Source of the DNA: BOG-908 sp965198915
GTDB lineage: Bacteria; Pseudomonadota; Alphaproteobacteria; Acetobacterales; Acetobacteraceae
Assembly (NCBI GenBank): GCA_965198915.1
Contig: CBDAQC010000001.1
Location: 434,001-498,000 of the forward strand
DNA length: 64,000 nt
Reading direction: 5' to 3'
Shown here: piece after piece, positions 35,929 through 45,598 of the stretch
Layout: every line of letters begins with the position of its first letter
Position numbering within the stretch: position 1 is the stretch's first letter
Position numbers and translations under genes: made by a program
Notes under the pieces: model-generated
What the model was told of the DNA's origin: nothing
The model's database searches: none
Seen by the model: only the letters and a program-made list of their open reading frames with translations

Positions 35929-36596
35929 TGGCCGGCTCCCGGCAAAGCGAAGACATGTATGTGCGGTTTGCCGCCCGGCGCACTTAGCCAGTAGGCGGAG
36001 GGTGTGCCGGATGCTACGCCCACGAACTGGCGTCCGCTTACTGAATAGGTGATTATACCGGCGCCGAGCTGCTCGCCCACATTATGGCAGTAGAGCACCG
36101 CGCCCGTCGCCGAAGCGAGCGCCAGCAGGGTGCCGGTCAGCTCGCCGGTGAACACCACGCCGCCGGCCGTGGCGGTCACGGCTGCTATCATTGGCGGCTC
36201 GGAATGGTAGCGCCAACGCACCGCGCCGGTGCTGGCATCGCGCGCAGTCAGCCAACCGGCGGCCTTTGAGATCATCGGCGACTCGCCCCCCAGATACGTG
36301 CGGAACGGCACGAACTCCACGTCGTGGTCGAGCACGTAGCGCGAGCACCAATCCATCGCCGGCGCCACCAGCAGGTTGGCGTCCGCCACATAAGCCACGC
36401 CGTTCCACTGCAGGCCGCCCAACGCGCCTGGGCAAACATCCACGCCAGCCTCGGTCACCTTCTGGTCTGCGTTGCGTATCGTGGTAAGCGCAGACTGGAA
36501 CATCTGCTGGTGCGTGTTCCTGTCGAATACCCGGAGCACGCCATCCTCGCCGGCTTGGCTACGCTCCCAGCGTGGCTTGGGGCCCCTGGCGTACAC
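35925..36596 (-). pseudogene. C-terminal fragment of a PQQ-dependent dehydrogenase
   Basis: 223 residues of quinoprotein beta-propeller: AGEDGVLRVFDRNT, GALGGLQWNGVAYVADANLLVAPAMDWC, GWLTARDASTGAVRWRY, GGVVFTGELTGTLLALASATGAVLY and GGRQFVGVASG-type blades. Full enzymes have about 570-700 residues, so the N-terminal two thirds is gone; a stop lies directly before the frame at 36597. The break marks a rearrangement junction with the gene-poor DNA that follows. Its stop overlaps the start of the secreted hydrolase remnant (ATGA). Confidence 0.8.
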
Positions 36597-36599
36597 CTA

Positions 36600-38083
36600 G
36601 GTACTACAAAAGCCGCCGCAGCCGGTGAGGGCGTCCGATCAGCGCGTGAAATCAGGAGCTTAGGTGGCGAATGGCTGTGGACGCAGTCAGCGGCGAACCC
36701 GTCTCTGTGCTCTGGCGCAAGTGCTAACTCCTGAGCCCCCGGCATAGGCCATTCCCTGTTTTCAGTCTGTGAGAACGCGATTCCGAGTGCCCAAGTCGGC
36801 TTTTGTGATCGCGCGGCTATTTTGAATCAAACACTTACGCTTACTGACCTCTGCGTTGCCGAAAATCATAACAGGGAAATCCTGGTCGCCAAAACAGGGT
36901 TTTGTCTGCGCCTTATCCAGACCGCCGGACGAAAGCGATGGGATTCGCGTGGGATTCCGGCTAAAACTATATGGGGCTGCGGACGAAATGGTTGTGCCGT
37001 CCAGCCGGCGTCTGCGGTTAAAGCCAGCAGGTCCCAGAAGGAACTTGGGCATCCAGGCACTTCACCACGCCTCGACCGAAAATCGCCGGAATGCCTTCAT
37101 GCGAACCAAACAAACGGGCGCAGGCGCAGATATCGCTGTTATCGATGTATTTGACGGCCCACTTTGATCCGTTAGCCGTCTGCAGCGCGGCAGATGATCC
37201 CACGGAAGGTTATCAGGCTGACCTGTCGCACACTGGTCAACCGCCGCTTTCCATCCCATCCCTCTTGCTGTTTGACCCTCCGGGGATGATGGAAGGCTCC
37301 AGGGGCATGGCCACCCTCTCCCTTTCGCTCTCCCCTCCGGCACGTCCTGCCCGTTGCTGCCTGAGCAGCGATGTACTTCCGATCCGGGCAGAACGGCTTG
37401 CCCAGGGTATGCCAGTAAGTAAGTACTGCGCGGACCTGTCGGGCTCTCGGCAGTCCGGGCGTTGACGGCTGCACGCCTGCGGGCCAGCGACGGGCGAGCT
37501 GGAAGCCCGGTCGCGAGCTAGCCTGGCGAGCTCTACCAGTGTCAGGGCCAGCCGCTCGCCGAATGGGTTCGGCCTTCGCAGCTCTCCTGCAGAGCACCGC
37601 TTTCGGAGGTGGCTGACTACTCGAAGGATCGGCCAAAAAACCGCTGCATGCCGCTCGCCGCGGCTGGCCTCGATGCTCTACAGGCGTTCAGCATTCTGTG
37701 GAGCGGTCTCGGTTAACTTGACAAGGCGGTTTCCAGCCACGAAGGCGGTCGCCGGCCGGCTTACCCGAGCAAAGGGGAGAGGTTTGGGCCCTGTGGGTCA
37801 GATGTAACTCTCTGCTTTCATTGGCAAAAAAATAACTTCGGGATTGCTCGTCGTCGTGATGGCCCCGTAGGCTGATGTTGTTCATCCGGTTACCCATCTC
37901 GCCCCTCGGCCTACGCCACCCCTTGCTGCCTGGCAGCCAGGGTGTCTCCAGCCTTGCCGCAACGGCTCCCCCGAAGAAGGCCGCCGGCCTTCATTGGGCA
38001 CGACGAAGTCAAAGCCCTTTCGAACGGCTTACTTGCGGCAGCAAGACCTCCTGCCCGGCGGCGCGCTGCCGGGGGTGGCGGTC
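36600..38083. other. Gene-poor stretch, nothing convincing
   Basis: About 1.5 kb. Open frames on both strands (for example 36856-37167 plus, 37172-37636 minus) lack recognised domains, and their starts have poor ribosome-binding sites. It lies between the truncated PQQ gene and the DUF5681 gene and looks like scrambled DNA. Confidence 0.5.
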
Positions 38084-39226
38084 ATGAGCCAGTTCGGAGA
38101 TCAGGGGTCGCCGACCGCTCATACCGACTCGGCCGGGAAGGTCGGATACGGCAAGCCGCCCGAGGAGCATCGTTTTAAGAAAGGCGTGTCCGGCAATCCG
38201 AGGGGACGCCCGAAGAAGAATTTTGCCGACATGGGCGACCTCTTGACCGATTACCACAGTCTGGTGCTGCAGGAGGCGAACAGGCCTATCAAGGTCAACG
38301 AGTGCGGGCGTACGCGGAAGATTTCCGTCGTGCGAGGCGTGCTACGGGTGCTCGAAGCTAAGGCACTCAAGGGAGATATCCGCGCTGCTGAAATCTTTGT
38401 CAAAGAGGTCAGGAGTGCCGAGCAGGGTAGGCTTAGAGAACGTCGCAGGCAGTTCGAACGCCAGTTCGACTACAAGCAGCGCTGGCTCAAAGAGATGCAC
38501 CGGTGCGATAAGATGGGAGACGAGCCTCCTGAACCTGTTCCGCACCCCGCCGATATGGTGGTCGACAGCCTCAAGGAAGTTGTCATCATCAACGGCCCTG
38601 CGGATGACGTTCAGAAGGCGCAGTGGGACGAACGCGAGGCGGAGAAGCAAGCCGTCATACAATCGATCCAACGCTTCGAGGCAGTGCTTGCGGGCCCGAC
38701 GGAGGGGCTGGCGCCGTATGGTGGTTCTCGGGAACTCGTCTTGAATTTGATAGCTGATGCCAAGCGGCGCCTGGCAGGTCTCAGCTCTGCCTTTCCGTCT
38801 GAAGAGCAGCGCCGGCAGGCGGCTTACGTCACAGCGCGATATTGCAGCCAAGACGAAGTGCAGCGGGCGCCTTCTGTTATCCATCCCGCCACTGGCACCA
38901 CAGGAGCTGCGCGCATTGATCGCAGGATGACCGTTCGGAAAATGTCGAGCTGCTTGAATCGGGCCGAGGCAGCGGTGAAGGAGCTAATAAAGCAATCTGA
39001 CTACGCCGATGAAAGCGTTGTCACGCAATCCTCGCGCAAGATCAAGCAATCGGGGTGCAAAAAAACAGATGCTAAGCGGCAGGCGTTGCGCAAGCGCATC
39101 GCCTACCTGGAGGAGCAACTAACCTGTTCGGAAGAGGAGTTAGACCCTCGATTTGCGTCTCACCACGACGCCGCATTCTTGCTCGAGGAAATCAAGATGA
39201 AGCTTTTTGAGCTTGACGATCCGTAG
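38084..39226 (+). CDS. DUF5681-domain protein
   Basis: 380 residues. The N-terminal part has HRFKKGVSGNPRGRPKK (about 29-45), the signature of DUF5681. Then a helical, charged region (50-160) and a long tail rich in Lys, Arg and Glu that probably forms coiled coils (about 300-370; LRKRIAYLEEQLTCSEEEL). The GNPxGRPK segment resembles an AT-hook-like DNA contact. The function is unknown. DUF5681 genes often lie next to ParB-methyltransferase genes in phage-like or integrated elements, as here. ATG 38084 was chosen over an upstream frame start at 37994 because the domain begins soon after. Confidence 0.82.
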   Translation: MSQFGDQGSPTAHTDSAGKVGYGKPPEEHRFKKGVSGNPRGRPKKNFADMGDLLTDYHSLVLQEANRPIKVNECGRTRKISVVRGVLRVLEAKALKGDIRAAEIFVKEVRSAEQGRLRERRRQFERQFDYKQRWLKEMHRCDKMGDEPPEPVPHPADMVVDSLKEVVIINGPADDVQKAQWDEREAEKQAVIQSIQRFEAVLAGPTEGLAPYGGSRELVLNLIADAKRRLAGLSSAFPSEEQRRQAAYVTARYCSQDEVQRAPSVIHPATGTTGAARIDRRMTVRKMSSCLNRAEAAVKELIKQSDYADESVVTQSSRKIKQSGCKKTDAKRQALRKRIAYLEEQLTCSEEELDPRFASHHDAAFLLEEIKMKLFELDDP

Positions 39227-39497
39227 CATCTCCAATGCCGTCACGGTAGTTCGGCATGCCTGAGATGATTGGGCAGGCAAAGAGTCACGACTCTGCAATG
39301 CTGCGGGCACTTGAGTATCTTGCGGGGTGTGTCGTCATTGAAGCGCAAGCACGACAAATCTCGCCGGCGGGAGCCGGCCTGGCGCGCGCGTGGATAAGGC
39401 AAGCTGCCGTTCTCGACCGGCACGCGGTTCGCGGTCGTGATGACATCCTTCGTTGGTGCCGTGCAGTCCAGCGCGGCTCCAGAGAAAGAGATGTGTC

Positions 39498-40880
39498 ATG
39501 CACCAGACCGACTATCGCATCGAGTGCCTGCCGGTCGCCACGCTGCGGCCCTACAAGCGTAACGCCCGCCGTCACTCGAAGGCGCAGGTGGGCCAAATAG
39601 CCGAAAGCATACGCCGCTTCGGCTTCACCAACCCCGTCCTGATAGGTGACAACGGAGAGATCGTGGCCGGCCACGGTCGGGTAGAGGCCGCGCGGCGTCT
39701 CGGCATGGAGACGGTGCCGACTATGCGGCTATCGCATCTGAGCGAAACCGAGCGTCGGGCCTACGTGCTGGCCGACAACAAGCTGGCGCTCAACGCCGGT
39801 TGGGACAACGAGGTACTGGCGATTGAGCTACAGGAACTGACCGAGCTCGACTTCGACCTGAGCACGACCGGCTTTAGCGTCGCGGAAATTGACCTGATCG
39901 TAGACGCTGCCCGCGACGCCGATCCGACAGCCAGACCCGATCCGGCGGATGAGCTGCCCCTGTTGGCGGAATGCCCGGTCAGCCAGTTAGGCGATGTCTG
40001 GCTGCTCGGCCGGCATCGGCTGTTGTGCGGGGACGCACGTGACCCCGACGCCTACACTCGCCTGCTACAGGGTCGCAAGGTGGACGCCGTGTTTACCGAC
40101 CCTCCCTACAACGTGCCGATCGACGGCCACGTTACCGGGCTAGGCCGGGTGCGTCACCGTGAGTTCGCCATGGGAGCGGGCGAGATGAGCAGGGACGCCT
40201 TCACAGGGTTCTTGACCACCACGTTGGGCGAGGCGGCGAAGGCGTGTCGCGACGGCGCTATCGCCTTCGTGTGCATGGACTGGCGGCACCTGGGCGAGCT
40301 GCTGTCGGCGGGTGATGCGGTGTTCAGCGAGCTGAAGAACCTGTGCGTGTGGAACAAGACGAACGGCGGAATGGGCACCTTCTATCGCTCGAAGCACGAG
40401 CTGGTGTGCGTCTTCAAGGTAGGGGAGGGGCCGCATACCAACACGTTCGGCCTGGGCCAGACCGGCCGCTACCGGACCAACGTGTGGGACTATCCCGGCG
40501 TCAGCAGCATCGGCAGTGATCGGGCTGAGGCGCTGGCCATGCACCCGACAGTCAAGCCTACTGCTCTGGTGGCAGACGCGATCCGCGACGTCACCAAACG
40601 CGGGCAGCTTGTCCTGGACCCATTTGCGGGCTCCGGCACCACGTTGATTGCTGGGGAGGTCTGCGGAAGGTCGACCTGCGTCATCGAGTATGACCCGCTT
40701 TACTGCGACACCATCGTGCGCCGGTATCAGAAACTTACAGGAAAGACGGCCACTCTAGAAAGCAACAAGCTCGATTTTGAGTCACTCGAGGCATCGCGCC
40801 GCGATGTTGCAGTTGCCGAAAAACGGACGGCCGTTGTGGCTGGCGCTGCACAGGCAGTATTAACTGTTAGCTCAACCTGA
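39498..40880 (+). CDS. ParB-like domain fused to DNA N6-adenine/N4-cytosine methyltransferase
   Basis: 460 residues. A ParB/sulfiredoxin-like N-terminal domain (5-95) has LRPYKRNARRHSKAQVGQIAESI and NGEIVAGHGRVEAARRLG. The methyltransferase domain has motif IV TDPPYNV (about 200) before motif I DPFAGSGTT (about 373), the beta-class order of CcrM-like enzymes, followed by CVIEYDPLYCDTIVRRYQ. No restriction endonuclease is adjacent. Such fusions are common in phages and integrated elements and are thought to shield DNA. It ends 16 bases before a hairpin. Confidence 0.92.
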   Translation: MHQTDYRIECLPVATLRPYKRNARRHSKAQVGQIAESIRRFGFTNPVLIGDNGEIVAGHGRVEAARRLGMETVPTMRLSHLSETERRAYVLADNKLALNAGWDNEVLAIELQELTELDFDLSTTGFSVAEIDLIVDAARDADPTARPDPADELPLLAECPVSQLGDVWLLGRHRLLCGDARDPDAYTRLLQGRKVDAVFTDPPYNVPIDGHVTGLGRVRHREFAMGAGEMSRDAFTGFLTTTLGEAAKACRDGAIAFVCMDWRHLGELLSAGDAVFSELKNLCVWNKTNGGMGTFYRSKHELVCVFKVGEGPHTNTFGLGQTGRYRTNVWDYPGVSSIGSDRAEALAMHPTVKPTALVADAIRDVTKRGQLVLDPFAGSGTTLIAGEVCGRSTCVIEYDPLYCDTIVRRYQKLTGKTATLESNKLDFESLEASRRDVAVAEKRTAVVAGAAQAVLTVSST

Positions 40881-40895
40881 TTATCGACCGACTAT

Positions 40896-40934
40896 GTCGT
40901 GGCAACGCCGCCCTCCTTACGGCGCGGCCACGAC
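40896..40934 (+). terminator. Hairpin after the methyltransferase gene
   Basis: GTCGTGGC pairs with GCCACGAC and CGCCG with CGGCG across a 2x2 internal loop, with a 9-base loop. There is no T tract, so it may act as a weak terminator or protect the mRNA end. Confidence 0.5.
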
Positions 40935-41572
40935 GGCCCTCGACCGATCAGCCGTCGACGCGTTCGACGCCGCGTGCTGGGCGACCGGTTGATAGTGCCG
41001 TCACCCCTCTGACGCAGCCTGCCAGAGGCACCGAGCGAAGCCGCTCAGTAAGGCCGAAGCGATGTGATAGCCAGCTCGTTCCGGGGCAGAGGTGCCGATG
41101 GGCGACTGGCTCAGCAGCGCCGCAATTCGAGCGAGAGGCTCCAATTGGACGGCCGGAGAAGCGCCCGCAAGAGAGGCGTCGACATCGCCAATCCGCCACG
41201 TGCCCGATTGCGACTGCTGCAGGTGCCCACCAAACTCGCGGTCAACCGCGTAGATCGAGGGGTTTTCGTAGAGTGGCTTTTATCGGCGCCTGGGGTGGTC
41301 TGGCTACTATGCCGACGACTGGTTGGGAGCATGCTGCGCATGGGAAAGTGCGCTGCCGGCCGGCTTATGCTAAAGCCAGCACGGTGCTAACTTCGTCGGA
41401 GCTAGCGCCTTACTCGGAAGTTTGGGCGGAGCAGGAGATCAGGTTTAGTTGGGCGAGTCCAATTGAGGTGACGAGGAGACCCGCTGCTTCGGAATCCGTA
41501 GTTCCGCGTTTAATTTCGCACCCCGGCACCAGCAAACTCTTGAAATCGACGGCCCGTCGAAATTCGCTGGCA
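40935..41572. other. No supported gene
   Basis: About 640 bases. Short open frames on both strands without domain or good starts. Confidence 0.5.
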
Positions 41573-41850
41573 TCAAGGAATCGTCGCTGTTTCAGACGTG
41601 GGTGGTTCGATCCTCTTCCATGCCGGAGCGAGCCGGCGCGTCTCAAACACCCGGACTTCCGCGAGCGGGATGGAGTACGCTCTGCCCCGCCGTGTCGCCC
41701 TTAGTCCTTTAGCGATCCTTCGCGGACCAAGCGCCGGACCGTCTTTGGCGGGACACTCCACCATTGCGCGACAGCCTTGAGGGTCAGGCAGGCCGGCTCA
41801 GGTAGTGCATTCGGGTGCTCCTCACGGGAGACTGGCCCGCCGCAAGGACG
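41573..41850 (-). pseudogene. Frameshifted excisionase-type helix-turn-helix protein
   Basis: One frame reads LTLKAVAQWWSVPPKTVRRLVREGSLKD then stops. The frame one base over continues at the same point with GLRATRRGRAYSIPLAEVRVFETRRLA to a stop at 41573. Together they form a MerR/excisionase-type HTH of about 60 residues, similar in plan to the one at 57293-57598. No start codon lies between the upstream stop and the domain, so it is truncated as well as frameshifted. Confidence 0.5.
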
Positions 41851-41909
41851 ACCTTAAGGCCTCTCACGGTCGCCTCTAGCGAGCATTAACCTTCCTGGAC
41901 GATCTCGGA

Positions 41910-42104
41910 CTATCTCGTCTGACAGGCAGGCGACGGGGCTGAGTTGCTCTTCTGAGCTTCGTTGACCCACCCCGTTCGTGCCGCTTCGCGCGCGGCCGAC
42001 TGTTGTACAAACCTCTCGATCACAGACGGGTCCACGCCCTTGGCTTCCAGCTCTTCCAATAGCCGCTCCAGAACTAGAGCCGGATGGCGGATTGATCTAC
42101 CCAT
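41910..42104 (-). CDS. Small hypothetical helical protein
   Basis: 64 residues starting MGRSIRHPALVLERLLEELEAKG, mostly helical (PSVIERFVQQSAAREAA). GAAGAG lies upstream of the ATG at moderate distance. It sits 60 bases before the broken HTH gene on the same strand. No family recognised. Confidence 0.4.
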   Translation of the reverse strand: MGRSIRHPALVLERLLEELEAKGVDPSVIERFVQQSAAREAARTGWVNEAQKSNSAPSPACQTR

Positions 42105-42196
42105 TTCGAGTCGCTCTTCAACCAAAACATTGCGGTTTTTGAGAAGAAACCTTGTCCCGCAAGTCGACCTGGAAGCGACACTGTCTTCAGGCGCCG

Positions 42197-42445
42197 CTAT
42201 TGCCCATTCTTGGTCGGGCGGTCGCCCTCGGCGCGGGCGGCCTTCTCGCAAACGAACTTGCCTTGCTTCGTGCTCCCGAAGTAGCGCTCTCCTTGGTAAT
42301 GGTAGACGCCCGATCGGGTGTTTACCCAGACCACAACATCACCGGGACAAGCGAGGTGGACCGGTAGGGTGTGCGCAGGCGTTTGCGCAAACGCCGGAAA
42401 GCCCAGCAAAGACGCGCCTACGATCATGGCAGCAAGGAAGCGCAT
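42197..42445 (-). CDS. Small secreted protein with VWVNTRSGVYHYQGERYFG motif
   Basis: 82 residues. A signal peptide ends after FPAFAQ (about 21). The mature part has ACPGDVVVWVNTRSGVYHYQGERYFG then TKQGKFVCEKAARAEG, with two Cys that could pair. This layout (CP..VWVNT.S.VYH..G...YG.TK.G.YMCE..A...G) is a widespread small exported family of alpha- and betaproteobacteria with no assigned role. GGAG is 9 bases before ATG. Confidence 0.8.
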   Translation of the reverse strand: MRFLAAMIVGASLLGFPAFAQTPAHTLPVHLACPGDVVVWVNTRSGVYHYQGERYFGSTKQGKFVCEKAARAEGDRPTKNGQ

Positions 42446-42560
42446 TGGTTTTCACTCCAACCGCCACGTGATCATGCCGCCACACACAAGGCCTGACTAC
42501 CTCCTCAAGTCGCAAGCGCCCGCCGATTTGCTTTGCCCAGGTATGCCCGCCTAGGACATA

Positions 42561-42707
42561 ATGCCTGCCTTTAGGAGCGCATTCCTCGTGACTATTCTCT
42601 TCCATGATCTACACGTTAGCATCGACCCTGCGGTGATCCTCTCTGTCTTAACGCTACTGGGCGGGTTGGTAGGGCTATTCCGCCACCAGAGAACGCGGCG
42701 GAAGTGA
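42561..42707 (+). CDS. Possible small membrane protein
   Basis: 48 residues. A hydrophobic segment (AVILSVLTLLGGLVGLF, about 24-40) is followed by a basic tail (RHQRTRRK), the usual topology of a tail-anchored small protein. AGGA lies 4 bases before the ATG. No family recognised. Confidence 0.4.
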   Translation: MPAFRSAFLVTILFHDLHVSIDPAVILSVLTLLGGLVGLFRHQRTRRK

Positions 42708-43167
42708 TAGGCGCGAACCACGTTGTATTCGTAACCCATCGCCTCGGACAAAGATCATCGGGAGCACACCACGCGCCTTTCTGTCCTTGCCTACGCCGCG
42801 TCTGCCTGGGTCGCCGAGTGCGTAGCAGCCCACGCACAAGCGCCAGTGACGGCCACCTGCAACGATGGGTCTACCTGTAGCGGGAAGGCACGGAGCGGCG
42901 CCTGCAGCCATCATGGCGGCGTCAAAGCGTGGGACACGGCGGCGCCGGCCGGCCAGCGTGGGTGAACATGAAGTCTGAGGTCTACCACTACCCGGAAATG
43001 CCAGCTATGGGAGCACGCAGGCCGGGGCGCATTTGACGAAGGCGGCGACGAAGGTCGAGGGCGATCGGCCTAGCGCAGGGAAAGTCTGCGTCTAGCCGGG
43101 GCGCTAGTCCCGTCTACAACCGGCTTCTGAAATCGCACGCGGCCCAAGGTGGAAAGTAATCGTTTCT
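42708..43167. other. No supported gene
   Basis: About 460 bases with only short chance frames. Confidence 0.5.
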
Positions 43168-43440
43168 ATGGTTCTGTCAGTCACGGACTGCCCTCGTTGC
43201 AGAGCTCGGGATATGAGCTTCGACCCATCTGCGAAGGTCCTCATCGGCGAGCAGTACGGCTGGGAGCCGCATCATGAAGTATTTTCAGTTGGTCGCCGCT
43301 GCAGCCGGCCGCCTGTGTTTCATATTGCCTAAGGCAGGATCGACTACCAAACGGCTGTCAACCGCTCCGACCTTTGGAGCAACTTTGAGACCACGCTAAT
43401 CTAAATATTCGATATTGAGGGGCATATCGCTTAAAGACTT
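43168..43440 (+). pseudogene. Remnant of a DUF4145-like zinc-ribbon protein
   Basis: From ATG 43168 the frame gives TDCPRCRARDMSFDPS, then EQYGWEPHHEVFSVGRRCSRPPVFHIA and a TAA. In-frame reading past the stop still looks related (LWSNFETTLI, then IFDIEGHIA after a second TAA). The pattern CPxC ... YEVFxxCRxCxRPTVF is typical of DUF4145-like proteins. Here one Cys of the second knuckle is Gly (GRRC), and at least two stops interrupt the gene. It is dead or a very short product. Confidence 0.4.
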
Positions 43441-43586
43441 TTGAAGTCGGTACGAAGCTGGCTTGGATTTAATCGCCGTCCGAAGCACTTACCTACAGCC
43501 GAGCAGCATAATTTGCGGCAGCGGATTGTCGAGAACTGATTCCCTGAGTTCAACGTGGTGTAAGGCTGCTCTTGGTGGACAGCGCT

Positions 43587-43946
43587 TCAACGGATGATCT
43601 CCGCAGTGGCACTGACCGACCCTTCTTTGTCGAGGGGCGGCAGCTCCGGCACGCAGGCGGCAAAGTTCGGCTCCGGCGTGAGCTCGACGCGCAGTTGCAC
43701 CTGCTCTTCGAGCGTTTTCGCTGGACGGTAGTGAGAGATGGCGCCCGCGCAGGCTTTGGCCGACGAACCGCAGGCGATAATGGGCTTGGCCGGCCCGTGC
43801 GGCGCTACGAGGACGAAGGGCGCGACATCCGGTTGGAAGCGGGCGCGGTCGAGGAGCGGGCGGAAGTCGGCTTCGATCTCCTCGGCCGGGCGGCTTGGGG
43901 CATGCGCCGTCACATGCTGCAGCGCACGCCGGCTCGTGGCGTCCAT
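43587..43946 (-). CDS. Hypothetical protein
   Basis: 119 residues with protein-like composition (EEIEADFRPLLDRARFQPDVAPFVLVAPHG). No ribosome-binding site is seen before the ATG, and the same frame runs on upstream as HYRAHALSLVGR, so the true N-terminus may be lost. No family recognised. Confidence 0.35.
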   Translation of the reverse strand: MDATSRRALQHVTAHAPSRPAEEIEADFRPLLDRARFQPDVAPFVLVAPHGPAKPIIACGSSAKACAGAISHYRPAKTLEEQVQLRVELTPEPNFAACVPELPPLDKEGSVSATAEIIR

Positions 43947-44252
43947 GCGGCCGACAAGGCTGAGCGCGTGGGCCCTGTAGTGGGCGAGAGGTGGACGTGG
44001 TTGGGCATGCGGCCTTTGGCGCCAAACGGGATGAGTAATCTAGTCTCTAAGGCCGATGAAATATGCCCGACAAGCCGACCTGCTACCTGCTGCTTGCTTG
44101 GGAAGCGAAAGCGCCCCGTTCACCATGTTCGCGCCAGAACCCGCGATTGGATTATGCGGACGGCAACGGAACGCGAACGTCCGTCGCGTGTCATTCACAG
44201 GCCGCCCGCGTTATAGGCTCTGGAACACTATACCAGAGCCAGGATAGTCAGT

Positions 44253-44687
44253 TTACGGCCCTGGCGCCTGGTGAGCGACTGCCACGGGCGGACGACGACT
44301 AGACGTCATCGTTCCGATCCCGCAGGCGGATCGGAAGCCGGCACGCCGCTGGCCTCGAAGCCACGCGGACACCCGGTCGACGATCCTCGATGTAATAGGC
44401 TGCAGGATGGCGAGTGCCTGCTGCGGCGTGACCGTTTCGCAATCCGGTTCGTCTCCCCACATTCGGCAGCGAAGCGACCAGAGCCGCGCTTGTGCCCTGA
44501 GGAGCGCCTGCGCGGTATCACTCTGCGATTTGCCGATCTCGCCCAAGGAACCGCATATGTCCTCGAGTTTAAACAGCAAACCGTCCGCAAGTTGAACGTC
44601 GCCGTTGTCGCAGGCCTTGTGGAAAGCCTCGAACGCGTAGTCCGGCGTTCTTCGGCCAAGCCGCAAACTGGGCCTGCGGATGATCAA
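44253..44687 (-). CDS. AFHxACD-family small protein, copy A
   Basis: 144 residues. The core reads RPSLRLGRRTPDYAFEAFHKACD, then LADGLLFKLEDI and LLRAQARLWSLRCRMWGDEPD. Two or three helices are expected; the tail after about 110 is Arg/Pro-rich. It shares this plan with the proteins at 45251-45598 and 57946-58326 and with a broken copy at 63103-63271. Starts with TTG at 44687 after AGGCGGG; no ATG is near. The role is unknown; related proteins, as I recall, are common in Acetobacteraceae and Methylobacterium. Confidence 0.65.
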   Translation of the reverse strand: MIIRRPSLRLGRRTPDYAFEAFHKACDNGDVQLADGLLFKLEDICGSLGEIGKSQSDTAQALLRAQARLWSLRCRMWGDEPDCETVTPQQALAILQPITSRIVDRVSAWLRGQRRAGFRSACGIGTMTSSRRPPVAVAHQAPGP

Positions 44688-44797
44688 GGCACCCGCCTGT
44701 GGGGGCGATTAAGCGACCGGATCTCGGATGAATACTGGCCCACAATGCCGGAACATGCTGCCCAGCCCTGATTGGGCATGACGGCGAGGTTTGGCAT

Positions 44798-44971
44798 CTA
44801 CCGTTCGATCGCCCTGGAGATCAGCACGGCGAGCGTCGCTCCTACAGCAAGATTTTCCAGAACCCTCGCCTGCGCAGCCGTGGGCACGATCAACGTGATA
44901 AGCAGAACTGCCACGCCGATCAGCAGGGCCAGGCAGGTGGCCGGTGCCCAGAGTGGATCGTGACCGTCCAT
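44798..44971 (-). CDS. Small two-helix membrane protein
   Basis: 57 residues. Hydrophobic helix about 9-30 (APATCLALLIGVAVLLITLIV) and a weaker one at about 38-52 (LAVGATLAVLIS), ending ISRAIER. ATG 44971 has only a weak ribosome-binding site. The frame stays open upstream to 45193. Confidence 0.45.
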   Translation of the reverse strand: MDGHDPLWAPATCLALLIGVAVLLITLIVPTAAQARVLENLAVGATLAVLISRAIER

Positions 44972-45250
44972 CTTACGAACGCGACGCGGATATGTCGGGC
45001 CATGATCCTGCAACGGCCGGGTAACCCGCAGGCTTCCTACCGCGCCCCGCAAACGGCAGGATGGCAGAGTTGTCGCGGAGACTACCAGAGCGTCTACCAG
45101 GACGGCAGCGGGAACGGCCTGAAGGAAGCGAAGCCTGAACATCCAGAACGCGGCGACTCGCAAAAGCTCGAACCTGTCGAGGGATTTGCGCAAGAAAACA
45201 AAGATCGCCTAGTGCTTCGGGCATCATGGAAACAAGCGTCCCTATGAGAG

Positions 45251-45598
45251 CTAGGCGGCATCCGCATGAGAAAACAAGTCGTTCTTCGAAGCGCCGGGAC
45301 AGACGGAGAGCGCCAGCGAGATGAAAGCCGCGGAACATATATCCCGTCCCGTCCTGGACGACGCGGCTCTCAATGCCTCCAGCCTGGTCTGCGCTTCCGC
45401 AAGCACGTTTGGCGCGTTGCGCCTTTCTGCTCCGGGGTAAGTGTCCTCCCGGAAAAGCTCCTGCTCGAGCAGGTTCAGCAAGTCGGCCGCGATCGCCTCC
45501 CGCTTCGAGTCACAAGCCTGCTCGAAGGCGATGAGTATCAAGTCTGACAGCCTGCGTGAGTAGCTGCTGGCGGTGGTCCTATGCTGCACGTCTGTCAT
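45251..45598 (-). CDS. AFHxACD-family small protein, copy B
   Basis: 115 residues, a diverged relative of copy A: LSDLILIAFEQACDSK, AADLLNLLEQEL, then RRNAPNVLAEAQTRLEALRA. GGAGGT sits 6 bases before the ATG, the best ribosome-binding site in this stretch. It lies about 560 bases upstream of copy A on the same strand with a membrane protein between. Function unknown. Confidence 0.65.
   Translation of the reverse strand: MTDVQHRTTASSYSRRLSDLILIAFEQACDSKREAIAADLLNLLEQELFREDTYPGAERRNAPNVLAEAQTRLEALRAASSRTGRDICSAAFISLALSVCPGASKNDLFSHADAA

Noticed and set aside
19800..36700. The shared GGCGAATGGCTG string as evidence of an attachment-site pair around the catabolic island
   Set aside because: The match is only about 20 bases with gaps, and neither an integrase nor a tRNA is next to either copy.
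36856..37167. A 103-residue plus-strand frame
   Set aside because: TTG start without ribosome-binding site, no family, and the opposite strand is just as open.
43920..44020. MPNHVHL heptapeptide on the minus strand, as in REP-associated Y1 transposases
   Set aside because: The flanking residues do not match the transposase and the frame soon turns non-coding; the catalytic Tyr region is missing.
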